Below, piece after piece: positions 1 to 6,199 of a stretch of DNA of 9,308 nt. Position numbers and translations under genes: made by a program. The DNA is taken from positions 1-9,308 of the forward strand of contig JBHLQK010000127.1 in NCBI GenBank assembly GCA_048884925.1. Reading direction: 5' to 3'. The notes below the pieces were generated by a model, which was given only the letters and a program-made list of their open reading frames with translations, was not told the origin of the DNA and did not search any database. Source of the stretch: SMTZ1-83 sp048884925 (GTDB lineage: Archaea > Asgardarchaeota > Thorarchaeia > Thorarchaeales > Thorarchaeaceae). Every line of letters begins with the position of its first letter. Within the stretch, counting starts at the first letter, position 1.

Positions 1-357
1 TCCAAATTTGACCTTGCCACCTCTCATTTTATTCCAGATACGACCAACCCACGGGGCTTCTTGAAGCACTCTTCGATCCTGTTTGCTTACCTTTCCTCTT
101 GTAGGGAAAGCTCCTTCCACAATGGATCGGTCATAGGCAGATACAACTCGTCCTACCTTGAAGCAACCGCCAAGTGCGCTCTGGATTTCGAGTAGCTGTT
201 CGTCATCTATCTTCTCCTCAATATCCACGATAGCAGCTGTCCTAGAGTAGTCCTTCACTCCCTCAGCAAGACCTCTATCTCTGACATAGACCACTAGCTC
301 AGCTAGACTAAGGAGCCAATTCTTACCCAGAACAAACGCGTAGTCTGTCATTGACAT
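1..357 (-). CDS. Archaeal Trm11/TrmG10-like tRNA guanine-N2 methyltransferase, N-terminal part (runs off left edge)
   Basis: Reading the minus strand from ATG at 357 gives 119 open codons to the window edge with no stop. The protein starts MSMTDYAFVLGKNWLLSLAEL and continues with AAIVDIE (about residues 41-47) and LGGCFKVGRV (about 64-73). This order (YAFVLGxN..LSxAEL, a VDIE strand, LGGxxKxGxV) resembles the N-terminal, THUMP-containing half of archaeal Trm11/TrmG10 enzymes, which methylate N2 of guanosine 10 in tRNA using SAM. The SAM-binding Rossmann domain and its (D/N)PPY motif would lie outside the window, so catalysis cannot be checked. GGAG lies 4 nt before the first ATG (357); a second ATG at 351 is also possible. 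The gene begins 1 nt after the stop of the endonuclease IV-like gene, so the two are probably co-transcribed and translationally coupled. Family assignment rests on N-terminal resemblance only. Confidence 0.68.
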   Translation of the reverse strand, partial: MSMTDYAFVLGKNWLLSLAELVVYVRDRGLAEGVKDYSRTAAIVDIEEKIDDEQLLEIQSALGGCFKVGRVVSAYDRSIVEGAFPTRGKVSKQDRRVLQEAPWVGRIWNKMRGGKVKFG

Positions 358-358
358 G

Positions 359-1201
359 TTACTCCAGAGATTCAAAGAGATATTTTGTGTACAGAGCACC
401 TTCAAGAGAGTTGGGTGCTTCCGATATGAACGTGGGGGTATAGCCCACTTCTTTCACAATCTGTATCAATGGGAGAATATCAGGACCCCATTTCCCGCCC
501 ATTGGCTTATGCGACGTTTCACCCCTCTTTGTAAATGTGATTCCACTGACATGGAAATGCATGTTGTCGACAAATCGATTTCCAAGCTCACTCTCGAATC
601 TGTTGATTATGTCGAGGTAGCTATTCCTATCGTTAATCTTTCCTTCGCTCCGAGCGTACAAATGAGCCCAATCGATTGCCGGAAGGCAACCATCAACATC
701 TTGGCATAATCTGATCAGCTCATCAACCGATCCAAAAGCACCCTTCTTACCTGCGGTTTCAGCCATGAGAATTGCTCCCTCTCCTAGACTTCCCGACCTC
801 TCCCAAATCTCTTCAATGGCATCTCTAACCACCGCATATGCCTCCTCCTGAGATAGCCCACTGTAGCCGCCAGCATGGAACACAATTCTCTTGACATGTA
901 AAAGAGGCGCAAACTGAAGAGCTTTCACCAGCCTGCCCTTTGACCTCTCACGTACATCTTGCTTATTTGATGCCAAGCTGATATAATATGCAGCATGCAT
1001 ACTCATAGCTATTCCCGACTCTCTAGCATGTTTGCCGATCATCTCCGCTTTTCCAAGGCCCATTCGTAGTCCATACACAGCCGCATATTCCAACGCGTTG
1101 AGCTCTGCATCTTTCAAAATCGAGAACACGTGCGATAATCTTCCCTTAGCGGCAACAGGATATCCTGCAGGTCCAAATCTGATATCTGCCAGGGAAGTCA
1201 A
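359..1201 (-). CDS. nfo: Endonuclease IV-like AP endonuclease (TIM barrel)
   Basis: A 280-residue protein, the usual endonuclease IV length. These enzymes use three zinc ions to cut DNA 5' of abasic sites in base excision repair. It opens with IRFGPAGYP and has the family's metal-ligand pattern: H69 (MHAAYY), H109 (VFHAGGY), E148 (AETAG), D177 and H180 (IDWAHLY), H217 (HFHVSG), H231 and E261 (SEAPN). These sit at nearly the same numbers as in the E. coli enzyme. The Asp expected two residues before the last His is not there; E228 in GETSH may replace it, as in some archaeal homologues. There is no ATG near the N-terminus. The only in-frame starts after the upstream stop (1211-1213) are TTG at 1201 and CTG at 1192. 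GGAGGA abuts the TTG but lies 9 nt before the CTG. The gene leads an operon with the downstream RNA methyltransferase. A sugar-isomerase-like TIM barrel is the main alternative. Confidence 0.82.
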   Translation of the reverse strand: MTSLADIRFGPAGYPVAAKGRLSHVFSILKDAELNALEYAAVYGLRMGLGKAEMIGKHARESGIAMSMHAAYYISLASNKQDVRERSKGRLVKALQFAPLLHVKRIVFHAGGYSGLSQEEAYAVVRDAIEEIWERSGSLGEGAILMAETAGKKGAFGSVDELIRLCQDVDGCLPAIDWAHLYARSEGKINDRNSYLDIINRFESELGNRFVDNMHFHVSGITFTKRGETSHKPMGGKWGPDILPLIQIVKEVGYTPTFISEAPNSLEGALYTKYLFESLE

Positions 1202-1297
1202 TCCTCCACTCTAGTATGCTCTAGGTGACGGGCTGGCATGGTCGTCAACAACATTCAGTCATATGAGTGATTGGGTCGAGATTGGATTCAGCGGAAG

Positions 1298-1305
1298 TCT
1301 TTAAT
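1298..1305 (+). promoter_or_regulatory. Candidate TATA box for the prenyltransferase gene
   Basis: TCTTTAAT is the most TATA-like stretch in the gap before the prenyltransferase. Transcription would be expected to begin about 25 bp downstream, near 1328. That puts the GTG at 1311 outside the transcript and favours ATG 1335 or 1347 on a short leader. This is inference from spacing only. Confidence 0.35.
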
Positions 1306-1346
1306 CACAGGTGAGCCACCGAACCAACCTGTGGATGGATTGGAAA

Positions 1347-2285
1347 ATGACTGAAGACCAGACAGAGCCAGAACCATCACGCACTAGAGGAAAGATTGAC
1401 CCTGTTGCATTTCTCTCCATCATAAGACCACAGAACTGCTTCATAGGGTCGCTCACTGTCATAGCTGGATTTCTGATGGGCTACAGGCAGGATCCTATCC
1501 TAGACTTGTTCGATAATCTCTTTGTCCTTGCCTTTGCATACATCACCTACTTCACAGTCGCTGCGGGTTCAAATGTGGTGAATGATATCTATGATATTGA
1601 GATAGATAAGATAAATCGCCCCCATCGTGCTCTTCCAAGTGGTCGTATGACCGTCAAGCAGGCTTGGGTCTATGTGGTCATTCTTAGTGCGATAGGCCTG
1701 TTCTTTGGTTTCTTAACGGGTCTATGGAGCGCAGTCATCGTTGCGTCCTTCATAGCGATTGGATACGCATACGCCGCGAAGGTCAAGACATGGGGGTTGG
1801 CTGGCAATTTCATGGTTGCATTTTCTTTTGCATTCGGTGTTCTATACGGGTCCTTTGCCTATGCTGAACGGACTCTAAGCTATACTATTCCTGTCCCATC
1901 TTGGCTATTCTTTTTCACCGCTTTCATGATCCTCCAAGCACGCGAAACAATCAAGGGTGCTGAGGATGTTGAAGGGGATAGGATTCGCGACGTCAGGACT
2001 ATCGCTCGAGTATATGGATACAACGCAGCAGCCGGAGTCGCTGCAATACTCAATCTGATCGGCGTGGCATGTTATTCCCTTGTCTGGGTTTTGAACTTCG
2101 CCAGCTGGGATCTCTGGCTCCTATTCATACTTGGTTCAGCTGTAGTTTTGGGTGCCGCAATTGCACCACTCACAGGTCCTGATGACAAGAAGCGTCTAAT
2201 GATAGGTAGTACACTAGATAAGATTGGTGCTCTTGTAGGGCTCATTGCCTTTGTAATCATCCCGCTTTATGGGATACCGCTTTAA
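1347..2285 (+). CDS. UbiA-family prenyltransferase, probably digeranylgeranylglyceryl phosphate synthase
   Basis: A polytopic membrane enzyme of the UbiA superfamily. In archaea the closest role is geranylgeranyl transfer to geranylgeranylglyceryl phosphate, the second ether-bond step of membrane-lipid synthesis. Both Mg2+/diphosphate motifs are intact (numbering from ATG 1347). The first is N79-D80-x2-D83-x3-D87 in NDIYDIEIDKINRPHR; the second is D207-x3-D211 in AEDVEGDRIRDVRTIA. The N-terminal IRPQNCFIG and the KINRPHRALPSG segment fit the archaeal lipid branch, and about eight or nine hydrophobic helices follow. Length from this start is 312 residues. The frame also offers GTG at 1311 and ATG at 1335; 1347 is preferred because the extra residues are polar and a TATA-like box lies close upstream. 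The stop overlaps that of the convergent Yip1-like gene by 4 bp. Other UbiA substrates (quinone or heme type) cannot be excluded. Confidence 0.85.
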   Translation: MTEDQTEPEPSRTRGKIDPVAFLSIIRPQNCFIGSLTVIAGFLMGYRQDPILDLFDNLFVLAFAYITYFTVAAGSNVVNDIYDIEIDKINRPHRALPSGRMTVKQAWVYVVILSAIGLFFGFLTGLWSAVIVASFIAIGYAYAAKVKTWGLAGNFMVAFSFAFGVLYGSFAYAERTLSYTIPVPSWLFFFTAFMILQARETIKGAEDVEGDRIRDVRTIARVYGYNAAAGVAAILNLIGVACYSLVWVLNFASWDLWLLFILGSAVVLGAAIAPLTGPDDKKRLMIGSTLDKIGALVGLIAFVIIPLYGIPL

Positions 2286-3094
2286 TGGACCTGCCAGAAT
2301 GTCCAAATCAAAACTATCATACAGGCAAGAGAAACAAATGCTGCCCACATTGTAGAGGTGTCATGTGCCTCGCGTATTCCAAATATGAGTAAGAATCCTG
2401 TCCAGAAGAAGGCTCCTACGGTCATTAAGTCAATGGTTAGCCAACTAGGAGATTGATAAATCTGATCGATTATCAATCCATACTGAGATGCCAGATTCGC
2501 ATCGAAAGCAGGCAAGCTCGATAGAATGACAAAGACCGCGGCGATTCGAATAAGTACTACTGGAAGCATGCTGTATCCTACAATTGCCACTGATTTCTGT
2601 TTCCCCCCAGTGCCCCCTGTTATCTTGAATGCAAGATGAGCAAACGCCCCTCCAACAATCAGATAGAACATGCCGAGCATCATGTAAGGCAGAATTGTGG
2701 CAAGTCCGGCTAGGATGACTTGTGGCCCATATATGCTACTCAGAACGCTCACGTCAGCAGTCTGACCGGATGTTGCATTGATTGTGACTGTGACTGTGAA
2801 CTTGGATGATATTGCCAGGAAGAAGCCAAACAGGACAAGTGCGTTTGCGATTATAATAAGCATAGGCCCTGCGGCATCTGGCCTTCTACCTATGTCCCGA
2901 TAAGCTGCAGCAGGGCGTCTAAGCACTCCCCATAGTCTATCCTTGACACCCATTTCCCTGACGTCTGGAGCATCAGGTCTTTTTAGTAGAGGGAGGATTC
3001 TCTCAAGGGTTTCTTCAGCAATCTCTTCCTTGCATACTGGGCAGATGGTAGCATCAGCTGGGACGGGACTGTCACAGAACTCACAACGCCGCAT
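2282..3094 (-). CDS. Zinc-ribbon plus Yip1-like multi-pass membrane protein
   Basis: A 270-residue protein in two parts. Residues 1-25 form a single zinc ribbon, C4-x2-C7 and C18-x2-C21 (MRRCEFCDSP ... ICPVCKEE). A charged linker with LWGVLRRPAAAYRDIGRRPD (about 49-68) follows, then five hydrophobic segments near residues 75-97, 126-155, 168-192, 218-240 and 246-268. A segment like WGVLxxPxxxFxxI before about five helices is typical of the Yip1 superfamily. The eukaryotic members are Rab-associated membrane-trafficking proteins; prokaryotic members are mostly uncharacterised. GGATGA 6 nt before the ATG is a plausible ribosome binding site. The gene follows the S-component gene by 101 bp on the same strand and converges on the prenyltransferase with a 4-bp stop overlap. 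Fold assignment is by layout; function unknown. Confidence 0.68.
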   Translation of the reverse strand: MRRCEFCDSPVPADATICPVCKEEIAEETLERILPLLKRPDAPDVREMGVKDRLWGVLRRPAAAYRDIGRRPDAAGPMLIIIANALVLFGFFLAISSKFTVTVTINATSGQTADVSVLSSIYGPQVILAGLATILPYMMLGMFYLIVGGAFAHLAFKITGGTGGKQKSVAIVGYSMLPVVLIRIAAVFVILSSLPAFDANLASQYGLIIDQIYQSPSWLTIDLMTVGAFFWTGFLLIFGIREAHDTSTMWAAFVSLACMIVLIWTFWQVH

Positions 3095-3195
3095 TGTGCA
3101 TCATCCTATGGTGGCTGGTCTAACTATTCTACGGAATACCGCATATAGCGATTTCTAGGGTCCCCTCCGCGCCACGGGTTCTCCCTTGGGACTAG

Positions 3196-3930
3196 TTACC
3201 ACATGCCATGGTTCTTGAACACTTGGGTGCGATGAATCACTATGAATGGTAGAAAGGCATCCCAAAAGCTCTGGACTGTGTTGAGTACAACAGTGTAAGA
3301 GATTATGAAAATGGGGTCGCTTACGCCCCAGATGAATGGGACTACTACCAGATTCAAAGGAATCATCATGATTAGCCTGACGAAGAAAGCAAGAAGCATC
3401 AAAGCTGCATAAAGACGCGCTTTTGAAAGAGCTGAACCCCCAGTTAGCCCTTTTTCAACAGCACCGCTGAGACGTGAGCTCAATCTAAGGATGTTCCTCT
3501 CCTCATGCTTCCCATTTCTATGAACAGCCAGCCATGGGAGGATTACCATGGGTGCTGTGGCCAAGAATTTGAGCATGGGCCCTATGATGGGAAATGGGTC
3601 AAAGAAGTTTAGCATAATTCCTCCTGCAGTCATGCTGAAGAGACCAACCCAAATTCCCCCAAGCAGGAATGCAATTACCCAGAAAAGTGATATGGGATCG
3701 AATACAGCTATGCCAAAAGTTGGTACTCGGGGTACGAAGGAGGCAACGGGAGATACCGCCACCGAGAGCGATGCCAGAATTGCAGCAGCTGCAATCTTCT
3801 TTGTTCTCTCAGCAGATTGCGAAACCTCTGAGAGCTCCCAGTCTACGTCCTGATCATTGTCCTTCTCTGACTGCTCCATCTTTGTCGCCAATTCTTGGTT
3901 CTCTTTTTCCCGCATATGCCTAAGCTTCAT
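3196..3930 (-). CDS. ECF-transporter S-component-like membrane protein with charged N-terminal extension
   Basis: A 244-residue integral membrane protein. Residues 1-43 are charged and probably cytoplasmic. The core starts with TKKIAAAAILASLSVAVSP (about 43-61), which contains the small-residue AxxxA pattern that S-components use to dock on EcfT. About six hydrophobic helices follow: 45-68, 76-93, 94-110, 114-136, 170-200 and 206-235. A polar insert of about 30 residues lies between helices 4 and 5. FVPRVPTFGIAVFDPISLFWVIAFLLGG shows the usual S-component layout: a loop, then a short helix rich in F/D/P, then a Gly-rich turn. S-components bind a vitamin or metal and need an EcfA/EcfA'/EcfT module, which is absent from the window. 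The substrate cannot be read. ATG at 3930 has a weak AGG upstream; ATG at 3915 is possible. It lies 40 nt downstream of the winged-helix gene, probably in one operon. Confidence 0.62.
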   Translation of the reverse strand: MKLRHMREKENQELATKMEQSEKDNDQDVDWELSEVSQSAERTKKIAAAAILASLSVAVSPVASFVPRVPTFGIAVFDPISLFWVIAFLLGGIWVGLFSMTAGGIMLNFFDPFPIIGPMLKFLATAPMVILPWLAVHRNGKHEERNILRLSSRLSGAVEKGLTGGSALSKARLYAALMLLAFFVRLIMMIPLNLVVVPFIWGVSDPIFIISYTVVLNTVQSFWDAFLPFIVIHRTQVFKNHGMW

Positions 3931-3964
3931 GGACGCCTAATAAGTCTACTCACACAGCATACGT

Positions 3965-3980
3965 TACTCATTATTGAGTA
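3965..3980. repeat. Inverted repeat TACTCA-N4-TGAGTA at the winged-helix/S-component junction
   Basis: Two perfect 6-bp arms with a TTAT spacer overlap the stop codon of the winged-helix gene and sit about 35 bp before the S-component start. It could be a small hairpin modulating expression within the operon, an operator, or chance at this arm length. Confidence 0.35.
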
Positions 3981-4441
3981 GAATCACCATCAAACTCATC
4001 CAAGCTTGACTGTCTTTCCTCCACCGGGGCTTTTCGGAGTGCTCTCTCAAACTTAGGTCGGTTAAGCATTTGCAGCAGCTTCCTAGTGGGCCTTAACCAA
4101 TCTGGATTTATTCTCCATTCAGCCCAATCGATTCCTGAGGATAGGGATGTTCGACTAAGAATTAGTTTCGAGCTGACAAGATCGTTCATACCCTTCAAGA
4201 TTGTGCCTATTGTGACTGCCCCTACAATCGCCCTTTCCTGTCTGGCAGCTCGAAGTAGGTCTGCAGTGGTCACCCAAGTCCCATCCTCAATCAATACTCT
4301 TAGCACCCGTGACCTCACAGGATCTGATTCAATGATTCCCTTGAGCGGGGCCAAATTAATTGGCTGAAGAAGTCGTGGTTCTTGCTCGTTGCTTCTCCAT
4401 GGGTCTGAGTTCCGATCTTCCCTCATTGACCTGAAGTCCAT
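3971..4441 (-). CDS. Winged-helix DNA-binding protein, unrecognised family
   Basis: A 156-residue soluble protein. Residues 1-28 look disordered and charged. From about 39 there is a helix (SDPVRSRVLRVLIEDG), a second helix (TTADLLRAAR, about 58-67), a longer helix (GAVTIGTILKGMNDLVSSKLI, about 74-94), then a Ser-rich turn and a beta-hairpin-like wing ending in DWAEWRINPDW (about 105-115). The order fits a winged helix-turn-helix. The C-terminus is basic and then acidic (RPKFERALRKAPVEERQ). No sensor domain or family motif was recognised. ATG 4441 has GGAG 10 nt upstream. It precedes the S-component gene by 40 nt and is divergent from the TrmB-like gene across 128 bp. This position suggests a local regulator of the membrane gene, but that role is inferred. 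Confidence 0.6.
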   Translation of the reverse strand: MDFRSMREDRNSDPWRSNEQEPRLLQPINLAPLKGIIESDPVRSRVLRVLIEDGTWVTTADLLRAARQERAIVGAVTIGTILKGMNDLVSSKLILSRTSLSSGIDWAEWRINPDWLRPTRKLLQMLNRPKFERALRKAPVEERQSSLDEFDGDSTQ

Positions 4442-4491
4442 TGTCTGTCAGCTCCAAGAATTATGTGGAACATGAGTCTTTTGAACCAAAG

Positions 4492-4499
4492 TATTATGA
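4492..4499 (-). promoter_or_regulatory. Candidate TATA box for the minus-strand winged-helix/S-component operon
   Basis: On the minus strand this reads CATAATAC, about 50 bp before ATG 4441, implying a leader of roughly 25 nt that would include the GGAG ribosome site. A second AT-rich choice (ATAATTC, 4459-4465) lies closer and would give a nearly leaderless mRNA. Confidence 0.35.
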
Positions 4500-4518
4500 C
4501 TGACTTCAATATGAGCGA

Positions 4519-4538
4519 TTGTGCAAGACATTGCACAA
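4519..4538. promoter_or_regulatory. Perfect palindromic operator candidate TTGTGCAA-N4-TTGCACAA
   Basis: Two 8-bp arms are exact reverse complements separated by GACA, 20 bp in all. The element lies in the 128-bp divergent gap, 31 bp before the TrmB-like start and 77 bp before the winged-helix start, between the candidate TATA boxes of both arms. A symmetric site of this size is typical for a dimeric helix-turn-helix regulator, and both flanking genes encode DNA-binding proteins. Either one could bind here, giving autoregulation and control of both S-component genes and hypB. The same motif was not noticed elsewhere in the window. Confidence 0.7.
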
Positions 4539-4541
4539 CCC

Positions 4542-4556
4542 TTATGTACATATGTA
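4542..4556 (+). promoter_or_regulatory. Candidate TATA region of the TrmB-like/S-component/hypB operon
   Basis: TTATGTACATATGTA lies 14-28 bp before ATG 4570, the spacing expected for a leaderless or nearly leaderless archaeal transcript. It holds a perfect 10-bp palindrome TACATATGTA (4547-4556) and a TATGTA direct repeat with an 8-bp period. It begins 4 bp after the 20-bp palindrome, so a protein bound there would touch the BRE/TFB region. Confidence 0.45.
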
Positions 4557-4569
4557 ATCTCAAGAGTGA

Positions 4570-4956
4570 ATGATTCAGATGAGCTCCAATGCAATCCTAG
4601 CAGATTTATTCAGTAAGAGCTTCGAAAAGCCATCAGATCTTTTATGCTGTGCCTTCGGATTGAGGAATACAGAGATTGATGTATATTTCTCATTAATATC
4701 GGGTCCAAAGACAGTCAAGGAGATTGCGACCCGCATTGATAGAGACCGTAGCACTGTTCAGCGTGTATTGGCTAGTCTAAAGGACAAGGGGCTGGTAGAA
4801 ATGGATGAACAGACCTTCGAACGTGGGGGGTATTACTATGTGTATAGAGCAATTTCCACAGAAACCGTAAGAGGCGAAATACTTGCCCGTCTTGACCGAT
4901 GGTACAATGAAACCAGAAGATTCTTGTTGGAACCATGGGCGGACCCGCTTACTTGA
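4570..4956 (+). CDS. TrmB-like helix-turn-helix transcriptional regulator
   Basis: A 128-residue one-domain regulator. Residues 28-45 (FGLRNTEIDVYFSLISGP) form the entry helix. Residues 48-76 (TVKEIATRIDRDRSTVQR, then a helix to KGLV) are the helix-turn-helix, with DRSTVQR as recognition helix. Residues 84-95 (ERGGYYYVYRAI) are the wing, and LARLDRWYNE near 105-114 a likely dimer helix. This RDRSTVQR ... GGYxYVYxA pattern is characteristic of a widespread archaeal regulator family related to TrmB but without the sugar-binding domain. C26-C27 just before the domain are a possible metal or redox contact, which is speculative. Starts at 4570 or 4579 are both possible; neither has a clear ribosome site, in keeping with a leaderless message. 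It is first in a likely operon with the S-component-like gene and hypB, and probably regulates it. Confidence 0.82.
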   Translation: MIQMSSNAILADLFSKSFEKPSDLLCCAFGLRNTEIDVYFSLISGPKTVKEIATRIDRDRSTVQRVLASLKDKGLVEMDEQTFERGGYYYVYRAISTETVRGEILARLDRWYNETRRFLLEPWADPLT

Positions 4957-4982
4957 AACAGGTTGTTCTGAGGTTTGGATAT

Positions 4983-5537
4983 ATGCGCACAACTCCACTG
5001 CAGAAGAACACAGTCGCATTAACCACTCTGTCCATGCTGGCGGCGATGGGTATCGTTGTTCGGATGTTTGTTCGTATACCAGTGATACCCGGCTTGCTTG
5101 ATTTGACGCCAGGCTTTCTCTTCTCTGAGTTCGGTGGAGTCATTGGCGGTCTGCCAGGAGGCGCACTGGTTGGTGCAGTTGTTGGCTTTGGAGGGGCAAT
5201 TGCTGGTGGCGAGCCCCCATTACTTCCAATGATTGGTAACATCTGTCTAGGGATTGGAACTGGTTTTGCGATCCACATCAAAACGGATCGGGATAGTCTG
5301 CTTTACATTATGCTGGTCATTCTTGGAGGAGGGGTAATTGGTGGCTTCATACCAAGCGTGACTGTTTTTGCAGCTGTCACCGAATCTATCGAAATTACAA
5401 TTCTCTATGCTACAATTGACATGCTTCAGGCATTCCTGTGGGCTTCTGTTGCCCTAGTCTTGGAGAAATTAGTGATTCGACCGATTATTGGTCAATACCT
5501 TTATCCCGCTTCAGAATTTCAAGAGCTTGCCCATTAA
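4983..5537 (+). CDS. ECF-transporter S-component-like membrane protein upstream of hypB
   Basis: A 184-residue membrane protein with about six helices: residues 11-28, 36-53, 55-75, 78-97, 104-130 and 137-160. It carries S-component hallmarks: a short basic N-terminus, a first helix with small residues (LSMLAAMGIV), the loop RIPVIPGLLDLTPGF, then Gly-rich turns EFGGVIGGLPGGALVGAVVG and GGAIAGGEPPLLPMIGN. The open frame extends to ATG 4935, overlapping the regulator gene, but ATG 4983 is preferred: GAGGT lies 8 nt before it and the first helix follows directly. It is not the CbiM/NikM type known for Ni/Co uptake, whose N-terminal MHI(P/M) start is absent. It ends 11 nt before hypB and follows the TrmB-like gene by 26 nt, so these three are probably one transcript. 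Nickel or another hydrogenase-related ligand is a context-based guess. Confidence 0.68.
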   Translation: MRTTPLQKNTVALTTLSMLAAMGIVVRMFVRIPVIPGLLDLTPGFLFSEFGGVIGGLPGGALVGAVVGFGGAIAGGEPPLLPMIGNICLGIGTGFAIHIKTDRDSLLYIMLVILGGGVIGGFIPSVTVFAAVTESIEITILYATIDMLQAFLWASVALVLEKLVIRPIIGQYLYPASEFQELAH

Positions 5538-5548
5538 GGGGAGAGGAA

Positions 5549-6199
5549 ATGACAGACCGCACTATAACGATAGATATAGGAAAGGACCTCTTCGGTGCAA
5601 ATGAAGAGGCCGCTGCCCATAATGCTGAGCTGTTCACACAAAGTGGAATTCGAGCAATTGACATTATGGGTTCGGTAGGTACTGGCAAGACCCAACTCAT
5701 AGAAGCTCTCTGTGAGAAGCTGCGTGAAAAATACCGAATCCTGATGGTGGCTGGTGACCTCGCTACAACAATAGATGCAGATCGTGTGGCTTCACACGGA
5801 GTCGATACGGTCCAGATAAACACAGGTACTGCATGTCACTTGGACGCACGGATGCTCCAAGTTGCTTTGAAGGACATAGAGTTATCTCAATATCAGCTCA
5901 TTTTCATAGAGAATGTTGGCAACCTCATATGTCCAGCTGGTTACTCTCTTGGGGTTGACAAGAAGATAGTCGTTGTAAGTGTGACAGAGGGTCCCTACAT
6001 GGTGAAGAAACACCCACTTACAATAAAACGAGCCGATATGGTGGTTATCAACAAGATTGACCTTGCAGATGCCATAGGATTTGATATTGGAGCCTTGGAA
6101 ACTGATGTTCGAGAAGTAGATGCAAGAATACCCGTCTATAAAGTCAGTTCAAAAACTGGTGAGGGTATTGATGCGCTCGTGGAAGCTCTTGATTTCTAG
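5549..6199 (+). CDS. hypB: HypB, nickel-insertion GTPase for [NiFe]-hydrogenase maturation
   Basis: A 216-residue SIMIBI-class GTPase that delivers nickel to [NiFe]-hydrogenase (or urease) with HypA. Motifs: Walker A G41-S-V-G-T-G-K-T48, GDLATTIDADR (69-79), GTACHLDARM (93-102), IENVGNLICPAGYSLG (120-135) and the guanine motif N168-K169-I-D171. C96, H97 and C128 match the Cys-His and Cys ligands of the nickel site at the HypB dimer interface. There is no N-terminal His-rich or CxxCGC metal-storage segment, as usual for archaeal forms. ATG 5549 is chosen over the upstream ATG 5438 because GGGGAGAGG sits just before it and the protein then starts like other HypBs. It follows the S-component-like gene by 11 nt. 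hypA is not in the window. The TAG stop shares CTAG with the stop of the convergent TraB-family gene. Confidence 0.95.
   Translation: MTDRTITIDIGKDLFGANEEAAAHNAELFTQSGIRAIDIMGSVGTGKTQLIEALCEKLREKYRILMVAGDLATTIDADRVASHGVDTVQINTGTACHLDARMLQVALKDIELSQYQLIFIENVGNLICPAGYSLGVDKKIVVVSVTEGPYMVKKHPLTIKRADMVVINKIDLADAIGFDIGALETDVREVDARIPVYKVSSKTGEGIDALVEALDF

Noticed and set aside
356..709. 117-codon plus-strand open frame
   Set aside because: It lies entirely antisense to the well-supported endonuclease IV-like gene, has no recognisable domain, and has a low-complexity, frame-shadow composition.
1209..1224. Direct repeat CTCTAG with a 10-bp period upstream of the endonuclease IV-like gene
   Set aside because: Two 6-bp copies are within chance and no symmetry or promoter spacing supports an operator.
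3095..3195. Possible terminator hairpin (GTCCC ... GGGAC) after the S-component gene
   Set aside because: The arms are 5 bp with a long loop and no T-tract follows, so it does not meet terminator criteria.
4935..4982. Upstream ATG of the S-component-like gene, overlapping the regulator gene
   Set aside because: No good ribosome site precedes it and it adds residues before the first membrane helix. ATG 4983 has GAGGT at 8 nt.
5438..5548. Upstream ATG extension of hypB
   Set aside because: It would overlap the S-component-like gene by 100 bp and add 37 residues unlike any HypB N-terminus. ATG 5549 has a strong ribosome site.
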